A stretch of 64,000 nt of DNA from Superficieibacter sp. HKU1 (lineage in GTDB: Bacteria; Pseudomonadota; Gammaproteobacteria; Enterobacterales; Enterobacteriaceae), in contig NZ_CP119754.1 in the NCBI RefSeq assembly GCF_029319185.1, forward strand, positions 310,001 through 374,000, given 5' to 3'. Under the pieces are notes generated by a model that saw nothing but the letters and a program-made list of their open reading frames with translations, was not told the DNA's origin and ran no database searches. The position numbers and the translations under genes were made by a program. Shown here in pieces: positions 42,794 to 51,179 of the stretch; within the stretch, counting starts at the first letter, position 1; the number at the start of each line of letters is the position of its first letter.

Positions 42794-42812
42794 CTGTCTC
42801 TTATACACAAAT
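42794..42812. mobile_element. IS50/Tn5-like 19-bp transposon end sequence (solitary)
   Basis: CTGTCTCTTATACACAAAT matches the IS50 outside end CTGACTCTTATACACAAGT at 17 of 19 positions and the mosaic end at 17 of 19. No partner end or transposase gene is visible. It may be a remnant, a chance match to IS4-family ends, or an assembly artefact. Confidence 0.4.
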
Positions 42813-42843
42813 CCTCCGGCAACATTGTCGGAGGATTTTTTTT
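42809..42843 (+). terminator. livJ terminator
   Basis: AAATCCTCCG (42809-42818) pairs perfectly with CGGAGGATTT (42829-42838), followed by eight T residues. It begins 44 nt after the livJ stop. Confidence 0.92.
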
Positions 42844-43082
42844 GAATCTTTTCTGTCTATGGTCGGCCTTATCGACCAGCAACGCTGGTGCCGTGTGACG
42901 GCGGATTACGGGGGAGCGTCCTTCAGTTTCTTCATTTGCGCTTATATAGTCATTTGTTTGTTCGTTATGGTTATAAATATCATGATCAGGAGATCTGAAC
43001 GAGAGGCAGCCGTTTAGGGGAGGGTATTCCTTTGGCAACTCTCCGCACCCCCATGTTGAAATACGCGCTTACCGGGATTATC

Positions 43083-43109
43083 ATATGTACGGATTAACAC
43101 CGTACATAT
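43083..43109. promoter_or_regulatory. Operator palindrome of the AtaRT-type pair
   Basis: ATATGTACGG (43083-43092) and CCGTACATAT (43100-43109) are a perfect 10-bp inverted repeat around ATTAACA. It ends 11 nt before the antitoxin start. AtaR-type antitoxins repress their own operon through such repeats. Confidence 0.75.
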
Positions 43110-43120
43110 TGCGAGGAACT

Positions 43121-43390
43121 ATGCCTGTACTAAAGAAACAGCGCATTGATCTCAGGCTCAGCGATGACGATAAAGGCATGATTGAAGAGGCGGCTGTACT
43201 CACCAACCAGACAATCACTCAATTTATGCTGCGCAGCGCGTCTGAACGTGCCGCACAGGTGATTGAACAACATCGTCGGATGGTCCTGAATGATGAATCG
43301 TGGGCGCGTGTGATGGATGCACTCAGCAACCCACCTGAACCCAATGAAAAACTGAAAAAAGCAGCCAGACGTCTACAAAACATGGAGTAA
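43121..43390 (+). CDS. DUF1778 antitoxin, AtaR-like
   Basis: An 89-residue ribbon-helix-helix antitoxin. PVLKKQRIDLRLSDDDKGMIEEAA, then QTITQFMLRSASERAAQVIEQHRRMVLNDESW and MDALSNPPEPNEKLKKAARRLQ, closely follows E. coli O157 AtaR. The start is ATG 43121 after GCGAGGA; an in-frame ATG at 43085 lies in the operator. It neutralises the GNAT toxin encoded 3 nt downstream and should repress the pair. Confidence 0.88.
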   Translation: MPVLKKQRIDLRLSDDDKGMIEEAAVLTNQTITQFMLRSASERAAQVIEQHRRMVLNDESWARVMDALSNPPEPNEKLKKAARRLQNME

Positions 43391-43393
43391 AGC

Positions 43394-43924
43394 GTGGACG
43401 AGTTAATTATTGAGCTTTTTGCTGACGCGACAGAATATAACCTCAACGAATTTGACTGCGGCGAAGAGACATTAAACCGCTTTTTATTTGAACACCTCAG
43501 CCGTCAGCACCATAGAAAAATCCTGCGTGGCTATGTGCTCAGAACCACAGGGCCTGTTCCTGCTGTTTTAGGGTACTACACGCTTTCCGGAAGCTGCTTT
43601 GAAAAAGCGTCTCTTCCCTCAAAAACACAGCAGAAACAAATACCTTATCGAAACGTACCCAGCATCACGCTCGGGCGTCTGGCCGTAGACAAAAGGCTTC
43701 AGGGTCAGGGATGGGGAACCATGCTTGTAACCCATGCTATGAAGGTTATTTTTGGCGCATCTCAGACTGTTGGCATCCACGGCATGTTTGTGGAGGCGCT
43801 AAATGATAACGCCAGAGCATTTTATCTCAGCCTGGGGTTTATTCCGCTATCAGGCGAGAACAATCATGCGCTCTTTTATCCTGTGAAATCCATTGAATCG
43901 CTTTTTGCGTCAGATATAGCGTAA
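43394..43924 (+). CDS. GNAT acetyltransferase toxin, AtaT-like
   Basis: A 176-residue GNAT toxin resembling E. coli AtaT over its whole length: FDCGEETLNRFLFEHLSRQHHRKILRGYVL, YYTLSGSCFEKASLPSK, PYRNVPSITLGRLAVDKRL and LGFIPLSGENNHALFYPVKSIE. AtaT acetylates the amino acid on charged initiator tRNA. The acetyl-CoA loop RLQGQGWG is intact, as is the catalytic Tyr in RAFYLSLGF. It starts at GTG 43394. The pair is lodged between livJ and panM, genes that are adjacent in K-12. Confidence 0.87.
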   Translation: MDELIIELFADATEYNLNEFDCGEETLNRFLFEHLSRQHHRKILRGYVLRTTGPVPAVLGYYTLSGSCFEKASLPSKTQQKQIPYRNVPSITLGRLAVDKRLQGQGWGTMLVTHAMKVIFGASQTVGIHGMFVEALNDNARAFYLSLGFIPLSGENNHALFYPVKSIESLFASDIA

Positions 43925-43936
43925 TGTGTAAATCGT

Positions 43937-45946
43937 CTACCACCCGCCACCACCGCCGCCTCCCGAACCGCCGCCGGACGAACCGCTGTCCGATGACCCC
44001 GACCCGCCTGAACCTGAATCCGACCCGCTGGAGCCTGAATCGGATGAGCCGCTGTGCGAGTTAAACGTCGGCATCTCCTGAGAAGAACTGTAAATAGCGT
44101 GGTTAAGATGATGCAGATGCGTCCAGTCAGCGCCGGAGAATGCGGTTGATGTCGCGCCGATGCCGCTCAGATATGCCGTAAAACCATTCGTCCAGGATTT
44201 TCCCACGCCGAGCGCCAGCGCGGCAGGCAGCAGGCTTTCAAAACTGAGTATCGTCTGACGGGGCTGGTAAACCGTCTGGTGGTGATGTTTTTCCGCCGTT
44301 TTGAGGTAGCGCTTCAGCCCTTTTGCCATCGCCAGCGCATTCAGTCCGCGCTGGGTATAACGCGGGGTGATCCAGCAAAAAAGCAGGCACAGTACGATAG
44401 CGACGGCGAGTGCGCCGGGATAACCTGCCGGGATCTGCTCAAGGGGAGGCAGCATGGCCGAAAGGAACACCGTACATCCTGTAATTAAACCCGCGCCGAA
44501 TAAAAACGAAAACAGCAGCACCAAACCTCTGTTACGTCCGGTTTCGCGCGGATTGAAGATCGCTATCAGGAAGACCAGCAAAAGTATCAGTCCCGGAATC
44601 AGCATAAGCAGTCCCGGCAGCGTCAGTACTGCGACCGGAGTATTAAAAAATATTCCACAAATCAGGGGAATGAACAGGGCAAGCAAAATACAGCGACGTA
44701 CGGGTTTACCCCATTTCCGGAAAAGCAGTTCCCGTTGCGCTTCACAGCGCTGAGTTAACCATTTACGCGCGTGGTTGACCATCGGCTGACGGGCGATGCG
44801 CAGATCGATACGGCTGCCATTACCGCCAAAAAGGATGTTCAGTAATTTCTGGTCGTCCGCCGTTAAACGTGGATTCCCTCCGGCAGACAGACGGGTTAAC
44901 GATGGGGCGTTGTCGGAGGTCATACTGAGCGTCATACCTCCTTTGGCTACCAGCCCCAGCAGATCGCTGGTAAAAGCCACATCATCATAAATCCGGCGGG
45001 TGATAAAGCGCAGGTAGCCCGGCGACATACCGGCGGGGAGGCTGTATTGCGGCGTCACAGGCGGCATTTTCAGTCCGTCTGGCGTCACGTTTCTCCACCA
45101 CCAGAGCAGGTAATACAACCCCATCAGCAGCACAGGGAGCCACAGTATGCTGGTATTCAGCGTCGGCAACAGCACATGCGCCAGGGGCGCAGTGGCTTGC
45201 GGGGTGGGTGCCCGGGCAAGTACCGTGCGCGGCCAGGTATAAACAACGGTCAGACCTTCCCCTTTTTTCAGCGGCTGCGAGGTTTCAACGCCGCCATCAG
45301 GGCGCAAAATGGCATTATGCTGTTTTGCCCCCAGTGGCCCAGTATAGACATCTATTGAGCGCAGACGGGTATCTTTACCGTCTTCATTCAAATAACCCGC
45401 CGCGTCAGGCAATTGCAGATGAAAACTGGCCTGGCTAATGGGCCAGTTCCAGTCGTTGCCCGTTACGTTCCAGTAAAGCTCATCCCCGTCAGAAAAACGG
45501 CTGAAATGGTTGCTGACCTGATAGCGAATTTCATAGCGGTAAATGCCTGGCTTCAGCGTGCGATCGGTGTTGCCAATACGCACCGTCAGCGTCTTGCCTG
45601 AGGCTTCAAGGCTGTAAGGTTCCGCTACCTCGTTACGAGAAACAGACTGGATCTGATAATCGACGCTGAACATCTTGCCGTCAGGACGATGCCAGGAGAG
45701 GGGAAGAGTGCGAAAAATACCGCGCCGGATCTCCTTGCCCAACGAAATCACGGTGATATTTTCCTGCACTTCCATCCGGCCATCCGGGGCGAAACGGGCG
45801 CGGGAGTCGAAGGAAAGAATATGTTCATAGGTTCGTGCCGCATTGGGCTGTAATCGGACCATATTCACGGCGGCAGGGGTATTCTCTGTTATCAGGATCA
45901 GCACGAGTGCCAGTAAGGCTGCTCGCCACCCTAATAAACCAGTCAT
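43937..45946 (-). CDS. DUF2207 membrane protein with a Ser/Gly-rich tail (YciQ-like)
   Basis: A 669-residue DUF2207 protein. It has a signal peptide (WRAALLALVLILITENTPA), then a periplasmic beta-rich domain: FDSRARFAPDGRMEVQENITVISLGKEIRRGIFRTLP and GIYRYEIRYQVSNHF. Transmembrane helices are near residues 265-285 and 425-530. The C-terminal 45 residues are almost only Ser, Gly and Asp and end in a run of seven glycines plus Trp, a feature of this family. E. coli YciQ is the nearest K-12 relative I can name. Function is unknown. It lies next to the AtaRT-like pair and convergent with it, 12 nt away. Confidence 0.8.
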   Translation of the reverse strand: MTGLLGWRAALLALVLILITENTPAAVNMVRLQPNAARTYEHILSFDSRARFAPDGRMEVQENITVISLGKEIRRGIFRTLPLSWHRPDGKMFSVDYQIQSVSRNEVAEPYSLEASGKTLTVRIGNTDRTLKPGIYRYEIRYQVSNHFSRFSDGDELYWNVTGNDWNWPISQASFHLQLPDAAGYLNEDGKDTRLRSIDVYTGPLGAKQHNAILRPDGGVETSQPLKKGEGLTVVYTWPRTVLARAPTPQATAPLAHVLLPTLNTSILWLPVLLMGLYYLLWWWRNVTPDGLKMPPVTPQYSLPAGMSPGYLRFITRRIYDDVAFTSDLLGLVAKGGMTLSMTSDNAPSLTRLSAGGNPRLTADDQKLLNILFGGNGSRIDLRIARQPMVNHARKWLTQRCEAQRELLFRKWGKPVRRCILLALFIPLICGIFFNTPVAVLTLPGLLMLIPGLILLLVFLIAIFNPRETGRNRGLVLLFSFLFGAGLITGCTVFLSAMLPPLEQIPAGYPGALAVAIVLCLLFCWITPRYTQRGLNALAMAKGLKRYLKTAEKHHHQTVYQPRQTILSFESLLPAALALGVGKSWTNGFTAYLSGIGATSTAFSGADWTHLHHLNHAIYSSSQEMPTFNSHSGSSDSGSSGSDSGSGGSGSSDSGSSGGGSGGGGGGGW

Positions 45947-46249
45947 AGCATTACCCCTTTAATGATAAGGGGCTTCTTCAGATGTTTGTACTGTGAAGAG
46001 TGATTCCCCGGGAAAATAAAAGGCGCCCGATGGTCATCAATAAAACGGTACCGACGTATTTATTGCTGCCCGTCAGGCAAAAATGAGCTACCGTTATTGA
46101 CGCTCAACCGCCAGTCTGCCAGTGATTTACAGGCGAAATAAGCGTGATGAAGGTTATCGTACCGAAGTTGGGGGAGTAAACACCCAGTAATGGCGGGTAT
46201 CGTTGCAAGAACTCCTCACGGCGGCGCCGAAAGGTAAACTCACGTAATG
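45947..46249. other. Spacer between panM and the DUF2207 gene
   Basis: 303 nt on the minus-strand path between panM and the DUF2207 gene. The only longish ORF (46104-46349 minus) mostly overlaps panM in another frame. I see no repeat, terminator with a T run, or RNA. Confidence 0.5.
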
Positions 46250-46633
46250 CTATCGCTTCACCCAGCCGTTCGCCTGTGCGGTAAAGCCCAGCGCCTGCAT
46301 AAACGCCGCCATCACGCCCCGGTCTTCCACGCCGACATCCGCCATCCACCAGGAGGCGATGCCAGGGTTATCGCGCACAACCTCTTCCACCAGATACTGA
46401 CCGACGCCGCGACGGCGGGTGACTTCACGCACGCGCAGGGAATCCAGTGCGCCTTCGGTGCCGCTTAACGTCACGCGGACCGCGCCGAGCAACCGTTCAT
46501 TAAATCGCGCCGCGTAGAGACGATGCGTGTCATCAACGCGTAGTGAAGAGGGTGAATACTCCGGCCAGATTTTACCCAGATCGACGTAATCCTGAGCGCT
46601 CAGTGTTTCCAGACGGATGATAGTCAGTTTCAT
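46250..46633 (-). CDS. panM: PanD regulatory factor PanM (PanZ)
   Basis: A 127-residue GNAT-fold protein equal in length to E. coli PanM. YSPSSLRVDDTHRLYAARFNERLLGAVRVTLSGTEGALDSLRVREVTRRRGVGQYLVEEV is almost unchanged. With acetyl-CoA it triggers self-cleavage of the aspartate decarboxylase PanD and so controls beta-alanine and pantothenate synthesis. An in-frame ATG at 46648 adds five residues; ATG 46633 matches the family start MKLTIIRLE. Confidence 0.94.
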   Translation of the reverse strand: MKLTIIRLETLSAQDYVDLGKIWPEYSPSSLRVDDTHRLYAARFNERLLGAVRVTLSGTEGALDSLRVREVTRRRGVGQYLVEEVVRDNPGIASWWMADVGVEDRGVMAAFMQALGFTAQANGWVKR

Positions 46634-47055
46634 TAGCGGCATATCCAAAGCAAAAAAGTATGACGATTTTACTCATTTTCCTCCGGCATACGCTTTCTCT
46701 TTTTGAAGCATTCATCAGGTGATTAATTTTTGACGGGTCCAAAGCGCAGTGTGAAACAGTAAGGATCGAAAAATAAGCAGAATTTTAACCTAACAGGCAG
46801 CGTTTTATTCCACGCATTGTCCCGTTATTTTATGCTGCAATGCGGGCTTTTTTTTGTTTATCTCCGCCTTAATACAGAATATTATCTCTGCTTAATCGAC
46901 TGAAATATAGCGGTTTTAGTCTGGATTGCGCCACAAAACAGCGCTAAACCATTAAAGATGCTGGTAAAAGTAGCGTTGTTTACAAAAAGTACAGAATGCT
47001 TTTTAACCATAAAAAAACAAAATATTTACATCATCACGAACGGGGATTCAGAAGT
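46634..47055. promoter_or_regulatory. panM-livK divergent region with an upstream terminator-like hairpin
   Basis: A 422-nt spacer. CGCATTG (46813-46819) and CAATGCG (46838-46844) form a hairpin followed by GG, C and eight T residues on the plus strand, about 200 nt before the livK start. It is therefore a terminator or attenuator within the livK leader or of a small upstream transcript. An ORF opening at 46996 in frame with livK has no ribosome site. Confidence 0.5.
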
Positions 47056-48165
47056 ATGAAAAGGAATGCAATAACGCTTATCGCGGGCATCATTACGCTG
47101 GCCTGTGCGCACACAGCGATGGCGGAAGAGATCAAAGTCGCCGTTGTCGGCGCGATGTCCGGTCCGGTAGCCCAGTGGGGTGATATGGAGTTCAACGGCG
47201 CACGCCAGGCGATTAAAGACATCAATGCGAAAGGCGGCGTAAAGGGCAACAAGCTGGTCGGCGTGGAATATGACGACGCGTGCGATCCAAAGCAGGCGGT
47301 AGCCGTTGCCAACAAAATTGTTAACGACGGTATTCAGTACGTTATCGGGCATCTCTGCTCCTCCTCAACGCAGCCTGCCTCTGATATCTATGAGGATGAA
47401 GGCATCCTCATGATCACGCCGGGGGCGACTAACCCTGAACTTACTCAGCGAGGCTATCAGTACATTATGCGTACTGCCGGGCTGGATTCGTCGCAGGGGC
47501 CGACCGCTGCAAAATATATTCTGGAAACGGTGAAGCCACAGCGTATCGCCATCATTCACGACAAGCAGCAGTACGGCGAAGGGCTGGCGCGCTCGGTGCA
47601 GGATGGCCTGAAAAAAGGCAATGCTAATATCGTCTTCTTTGATGGCATCACCGCCGGGGAAAAAGATTTCTCCGCGCTGATTGCCCGCCTGAAGAAAGAG
47701 AACATCGATTTCGTGTATTACGGCGGCTACTACCCGGAGATGGGGCAAATGTTGCGCCAGGCGCGTTCCGTCGGCCTGAAAACGCAGTTTATGGGCCCGG
47801 AAGGCGTGGGGAATGCATCGCTTTCTAACATCGCCGGTGATGCGGCGGAAGGGATGCTGGTCACAATGCCAAAACGCTATGACCAGGATCCGGCGAACAA
47901 AGGTATTGTAGACGCGCTGAAAGCTGACAAAAAAGATCCGAGCGGACCTTACGTCTGGATCACCTACGCTGCCGTGCAGTCGCTGGCAACGGCAATGGAT
48001 CGCAGCGGCAGTCAGGAACCGCTGGATTTGGTGAAAGATTTGAAAGCGCACGGGGCAAATACCGTGATTGGGCCGCTGAACTGGGATGAAAAAGGCGATC
48101 TGAAGGGATTTGAGTTTGGTGTCTTCCAGTGGCACGCCGATGGGTCTTCCACGGTAGCCAAATAA
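47056..48165 (+). CDS. livK: Leucine-specific periplasmic binding protein LivK
   Basis: A 369-residue paralogue of LivJ, matching E. coli LivK. It has the signal peptide KRNAITLIAGIITLACAHTAMA, the mature start EEIKVAVVGAMSGPVAQWGDMEFNGARQ and LITMxGATNPELTQ-type ITPGATNPEL in the binding cleft. It is specific for leucine in E. coli. ATG 47056 gives the conserved length. It heads the livKHMGF operon. Confidence 0.96.
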   Translation: MKRNAITLIAGIITLACAHTAMAEEIKVAVVGAMSGPVAQWGDMEFNGARQAIKDINAKGGVKGNKLVGVEYDDACDPKQAVAVANKIVNDGIQYVIGHLCSSSTQPASDIYEDEGILMITPGATNPELTQRGYQYIMRTAGLDSSQGPTAAKYILETVKPQRIAIIHDKQQYGEGLARSVQDGLKKGNANIVFFDGITAGEKDFSALIARLKKENIDFVYYGGYYPEMGQMLRQARSVGLKTQFMGPEGVGNASLSNIAGDAAEGMLVTMPKRYDQDPANKGIVDALKADKKDPSGPYVWITYAAVQSLATAMDRSGSQEPLDLVKDLKAHGANTVIGPLNWDEKGDLKGFEFGVFQWHADGSSTVAK

Positions 48166-48169
48166 TAGT

Positions 48170-48196
48170 CCCGCCGCCCGGTTTCGTCCGGGCGGG
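48170..48196 (+). other. livK-livH intercistronic hairpin
   Basis: GCCCGG (48176-48181) and CCGGGC (48088-type partner at 48188-48193) form a stable stem, flanked by further CCC/GGG pairing. No T run follows. A hairpin after a binding-protein gene commonly protects its upstream mRNA so that the binding protein is made in excess over the permease. Confidence 0.6.
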
Positions 48197-48213
48197 TTGA
48201 GAAAGGTTATTTT

Positions 48214-49140
48214 ATGTCCGAGCAGTTTCTCTATTTCTTGCAGCAGATGTTTAACGGCGTCACGCTGGGAAGCACCTACGCGCTGATCGCCATCGGCTAT
48301 ACGATGGTTTACGGCATTATCGGCATGATCAACTTCGCTCACGGCGAAGTTTACATGATTGGTAGCTATGTCTCCTTTATGATCATCGCCGCGCTGATGA
48401 TGATGGGTATTGATACCGGCTGGCTGCTGGTAGCCGCCGGGTTCATCGGGGCAATCGTAATTGCCAGCGCCTACGGCTGGAGCATCGAACGGGTGGCCTA
48501 CCGGCCGGTGCGTAGCTCCAAGCGCCTGATTGCGCTGATCTCCGCCATCGGGATGTCGATCTTCCTGCAAAACTATGTCAGCCTGACCGAAGGTTCGCGC
48601 GATGTGGCGCTGCCCAGCCTGTTTAATGGTCAGTGGACCGTCGGCAGCAGCGAAAACTTCTCTGCCTCCATTACCACCATGCAACTGGTGATTTGGATTG
48701 TGACTTTCGTGGCAATGCTGGCGCTGACGATTTTCATCCGCTATTCACGGATGGGACGCGCCTGTCGCGCCTGTGCGGAAGACCTGAAAATGGCAAGTCT
48801 GCTGGGCATTAATACCGACCGGGTCATTGCCCTGACCTTCGTGATCGGCGCGGCGATGGCAGCGGTAGCGGGTGTGCTGCTCGGACAGTTCTACGGCGTA
48901 ATTAACCCCTACATCGGTTTTATGGCCGGGATGAAAGCCTTTACCGCCGCGGTGCTCGGCGGCATCGGCAGCATTCCGGGGGCGATGATCGGCGGCCTGA
49001 TTCTGGGTGTGGCCGAAGCGCTCTCCTCCGCCTACCTGAGTACGGAATATAAAGATGTGGTGTCGTTTGCTCTGCTGATCCTGGTGCTGCTGGTCATGCC
49101 GACCGGTATTCTGGGCCGCCCGGAGGTAGAGAAAGTATGA
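48214..49140 (+). CDS. livH: Branched-chain amino acid ABC permease LivH
   Basis: A 308-residue permease with about eight hydrophobic helices. GVTLGSTYALIAIGYTMVYGIIGMINFAHGEVYMIGSY is the hallmark opening of LivH. The coupling loop is RACAEDLKMASLLGINTDRVIALTF. It forms the channel with LivM and overlaps livM by 4 nt. Confidence 0.97.
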   Translation: MSEQFLYFLQQMFNGVTLGSTYALIAIGYTMVYGIIGMINFAHGEVYMIGSYVSFMIIAALMMMGIDTGWLLVAAGFIGAIVIASAYGWSIERVAYRPVRSSKRLIALISAIGMSIFLQNYVSLTEGSRDVALPSLFNGQWTVGSSENFSASITTMQLVIWIVTFVAMLALTIFIRYSRMGRACRACAEDLKMASLLGINTDRVIALTFVIGAAMAAVAGVLLGQFYGVINPYIGFMAGMKAFTAAVLGGIGSIPGAMIGGLILGVAEALSSAYLSTEYKDVVSFALLILVLLVMPTGILGRPEVEKV

Positions 49141-50414
49141 AACCGATGCATTTTGTCATGGCGTTGCTTTCTGCCGCGATGTTCTTCGTGCTCGCCAGCG
49201 TCTTTATGGGCGTTCAGCTGGAGCTGAACGGGACAAAACTGGTGGTCGATACGGCGGCGGACATCCGCTGGCAGTGGATTTTTATCGGTACGGCGGTGGT
49301 CTTTTTCTTCCAGCTATTGCGTCCGGCATTCCAGAAGTCGCTGAAAAGCGTCTCCGGGCCGAAGTTTGTCCTGCCAGCGATTGATGGCTCAACGGTTAAG
49401 CAGAAGCTGTTTCTACTGGCGCTGCTGGTGATTGCCGTAGCGTGGCCGTTTATGGTCTCGCGCGGAACGGTGGATATCGCCACCCTGACCATGATTTACA
49501 TTATTCTCGGCCTGGGGCTGAACGTGGTGGTCGGGCTGTCCGGCCTGCTGGTGCTTGGCTACGGCGGCTTCTATGCTATCGGTGCCTACACTTTCGCGCT
49601 GCTCAATCACTATTACGGTCTCGGCTTCTGGACCTGCCTGCCGCTGGCGGGACTGGTGTCGGCGGCGGCGGGCTTCCTGCTCGGCTTCCCGGTGCTGCGC
49701 CTGCGTGGCGACTATCTGGCGATTGTGACCCTGGGGTTCGGTGAAATCGTTCGTATTCTGCTGCTCAATAATACTGAAGTGACCGGTGGCCCGAACGGCA
49801 TCAGCCAGATCCCGAAACCGACGCTGTTTGGTCTGGAGTTCAGCCGCAGCGCGCGTGAAGGCGGCTGGGATACCTTCAGCAACTTCTTTGGCGTGAAATA
49901 CGATCCGTCTGACCGGGTGATTTTTCTTTATCTGGTGGCGCTGTTGCTGGTGGTGTTCTCGCTGTTCGTGATTAACCGCCTGCTGCGCATGCCGCTGGGC
50001 CGCGCGTGGGAAGCCCTGCGCGAAGACGAAATCGCCTGCCGCTCGCTGGGCCTGAATCCGACGCGTATTAAGCTGACCGCCTTTACCATCAGCGCTGCTT
50101 TCGCAGGCTTTGCCGGCACGCTGTTTGCCGCACGCCAGGGATTCGTCAGCCCGGAATCCTTTACCTTCGCCGAGTCGGCGTTTGTACTGGCGATTGTGGT
50201 ACTGGGCGGCATGGGATCGCAATTTGCGGTGATCCTGGCGGCGGTCCTGCTGGTGGTATCGCGCGAATTGATGCGTGATTTTAACGAATACAGCATGTTG
50301 ATGCTGGGTGGCTTAATGGTTCTGATGATGATCTGGCGCCCGCAGGGGCTTCTGCCGATGACCCGTCCGCAGCTAAAACTGAAAAACGGTCAGGTGAAAG
50401 GAGAGCAGGCATGA
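49137..50414 (+). CDS. livM: Branched-chain amino acid ABC permease LivM
   Basis: A 425-residue permease. Extra N-terminal helices (residues 1-110) precede the core MIYIILGLGLNVVVGLSGLLVLGYGGFYAIGAY. The coupling loop is ALREDEIACRSLGLNPTRIKLTAF. It is the LivH partner. It overlaps livH and livG by 4 nt at each end. Confidence 0.97.
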   Translation: MKPMHFVMALLSAAMFFVLASVFMGVQLELNGTKLVVDTAADIRWQWIFIGTAVVFFFQLLRPAFQKSLKSVSGPKFVLPAIDGSTVKQKLFLLALLVIAVAWPFMVSRGTVDIATLTMIYIILGLGLNVVVGLSGLLVLGYGGFYAIGAYTFALLNHYYGLGFWTCLPLAGLVSAAAGFLLGFPVLRLRGDYLAIVTLGFGEIVRILLLNNTEVTGGPNGISQIPKPTLFGLEFSRSAREGGWDTFSNFFGVKYDPSDRVIFLYLVALLLVVFSLFVINRLLRMPLGRAWEALREDEIACRSLGLNPTRIKLTAFTISAAFAGFAGTLFAARQGFVSPESFTFAESAFVLAIVVLGGMGSQFAVILAAVLLVVSRELMRDFNEYSMLMLGGLMVLMMIWRPQGLLPMTRPQLKLKNGQVKGEQA

Positions 50415-51178
50415 GTCAGCCATTATTATCCGTTAACGGCCTGATGATGCGTTTTGGCGGCCTGCTGGCGGTCAATAACGTCTCGCTGGAGCTGCATCCA
50501 CAGGAGATTGTCTCGCTTATCGGTCCCAACGGCGCGGGCAAAACCACGGTCTTTAACTGCCTGACCGGTTTTTATAAACCGACCGGCGGCACCATTATGC
50601 TGCGCGATCAGCATCTGGAAGGGCTACCGGGCCAGCAAATTGCACGCATGGGCGTGGTGCGAACTTTCCAGCACGTGCGCCTGTTCCGTGAGATGACGGT
50701 GATTGAAAACCTGCTGGTGGCGCAGCATCAGCAGCTGAAAAGCGGCGTCTTCTCCGGCCTGCTGAAAACCCCGTCCTTCCGCCGCGCCCAGAGCGAGGCG
50801 CTGGATCGTGCGGCCACCTGGCTGGAGCGTATTGGTTTATTAGCACACGCTAACCGTCAGGCCAGCAACCTGGCGTACGGCGATCAGCGTCGTCTGGAGA
50901 TTGCGCGTTGCATGGTCACGCAGCCGGAGATCCTGATGCTGGATGAACCCGCAGCGGGTCTGAACCCGAAAGAGACCAAAGAACTGGACGAGCTGATCGT
51001 GGAATTGCGCAGCCATCACAACACCACCATCCTGCTGATTGAGCACGATATGAAGCTGGTGATGGGCATCTCCGACCGCATTTATGTCGTCAATCAGGGT
51101 ACGCCGCTGGCCAACGGCACGCCGGAGCAAATTCGTAATAACCCGGACGTGATCCGCGCTTACCTGGGTGAGGCATAA
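50411..51178 (+). CDS. livG: Branched-chain amino acid ABC ATPase LivG
   Basis: A 255-residue ABC ATPase. It has Walker A GPNGAGKTT near residue 38, the signature region LAYGDQRRLEIAR (a LivG-type variant of LSGGQ), and Walker B ILMLDEPAAGLNP. IEHDMKLVMGISDRIYV supplies the switch histidine. It works with LivF. Its stop is followed at once by the livF start (TAAG-ATG, 1 nt). Confidence 0.97.
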   Translation: MSQPLLSVNGLMMRFGGLLAVNNVSLELHPQEIVSLIGPNGAGKTTVFNCLTGFYKPTGGTIMLRDQHLEGLPGQQIARMGVVRTFQHVRLFREMTVIENLLVAQHQQLKSGVFSGLLKTPSFRRAQSEALDRAATWLERIGLLAHANRQASNLAYGDQRRLEIARCMVTQPEILMLDEPAAGLNPKETKELDELIVELRSHHNTTILLIEHDMKLVMGISDRIYVVNQGTPLANGTPEQIRNNPDVIRAYLGEA

Positions 51179-51179
51179 G

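Larger units (their letters stand above)
42766..43120. other. livJ-ataR spacer with no gene
   Basis: This 355-nt stretch holds the livJ terminator, a 19-nt match to IS50-type ends inside it, and the operator of the following toxin-antitoxin pair. The middle (42850-43080) shows no ORF with a credible ribosome site and no recognisable repeat. Confidence 0.6.

Noticed and set aside
46104..46349. A small minus-strand ORF overlapping the panM end
   Set aside because: Different frame from panM, no ribosome site, and its N-terminal part is an alternative reading of panM codons.
47365..48684. A 439-codon ORF on the minus strand opposite livK/livH
   Set aside because: It is antisense to two strongly conserved genes, has no ribosome site or family pattern, and is rich in the residues expected from reverse-frame reading of GC-rich coding DNA.
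49413..50222. A 269-codon minus-strand ORF opposite livM
   Set aside because: Low-complexity Gln/Arg/His composition typical of antisense frames; livM is clearly the real gene.
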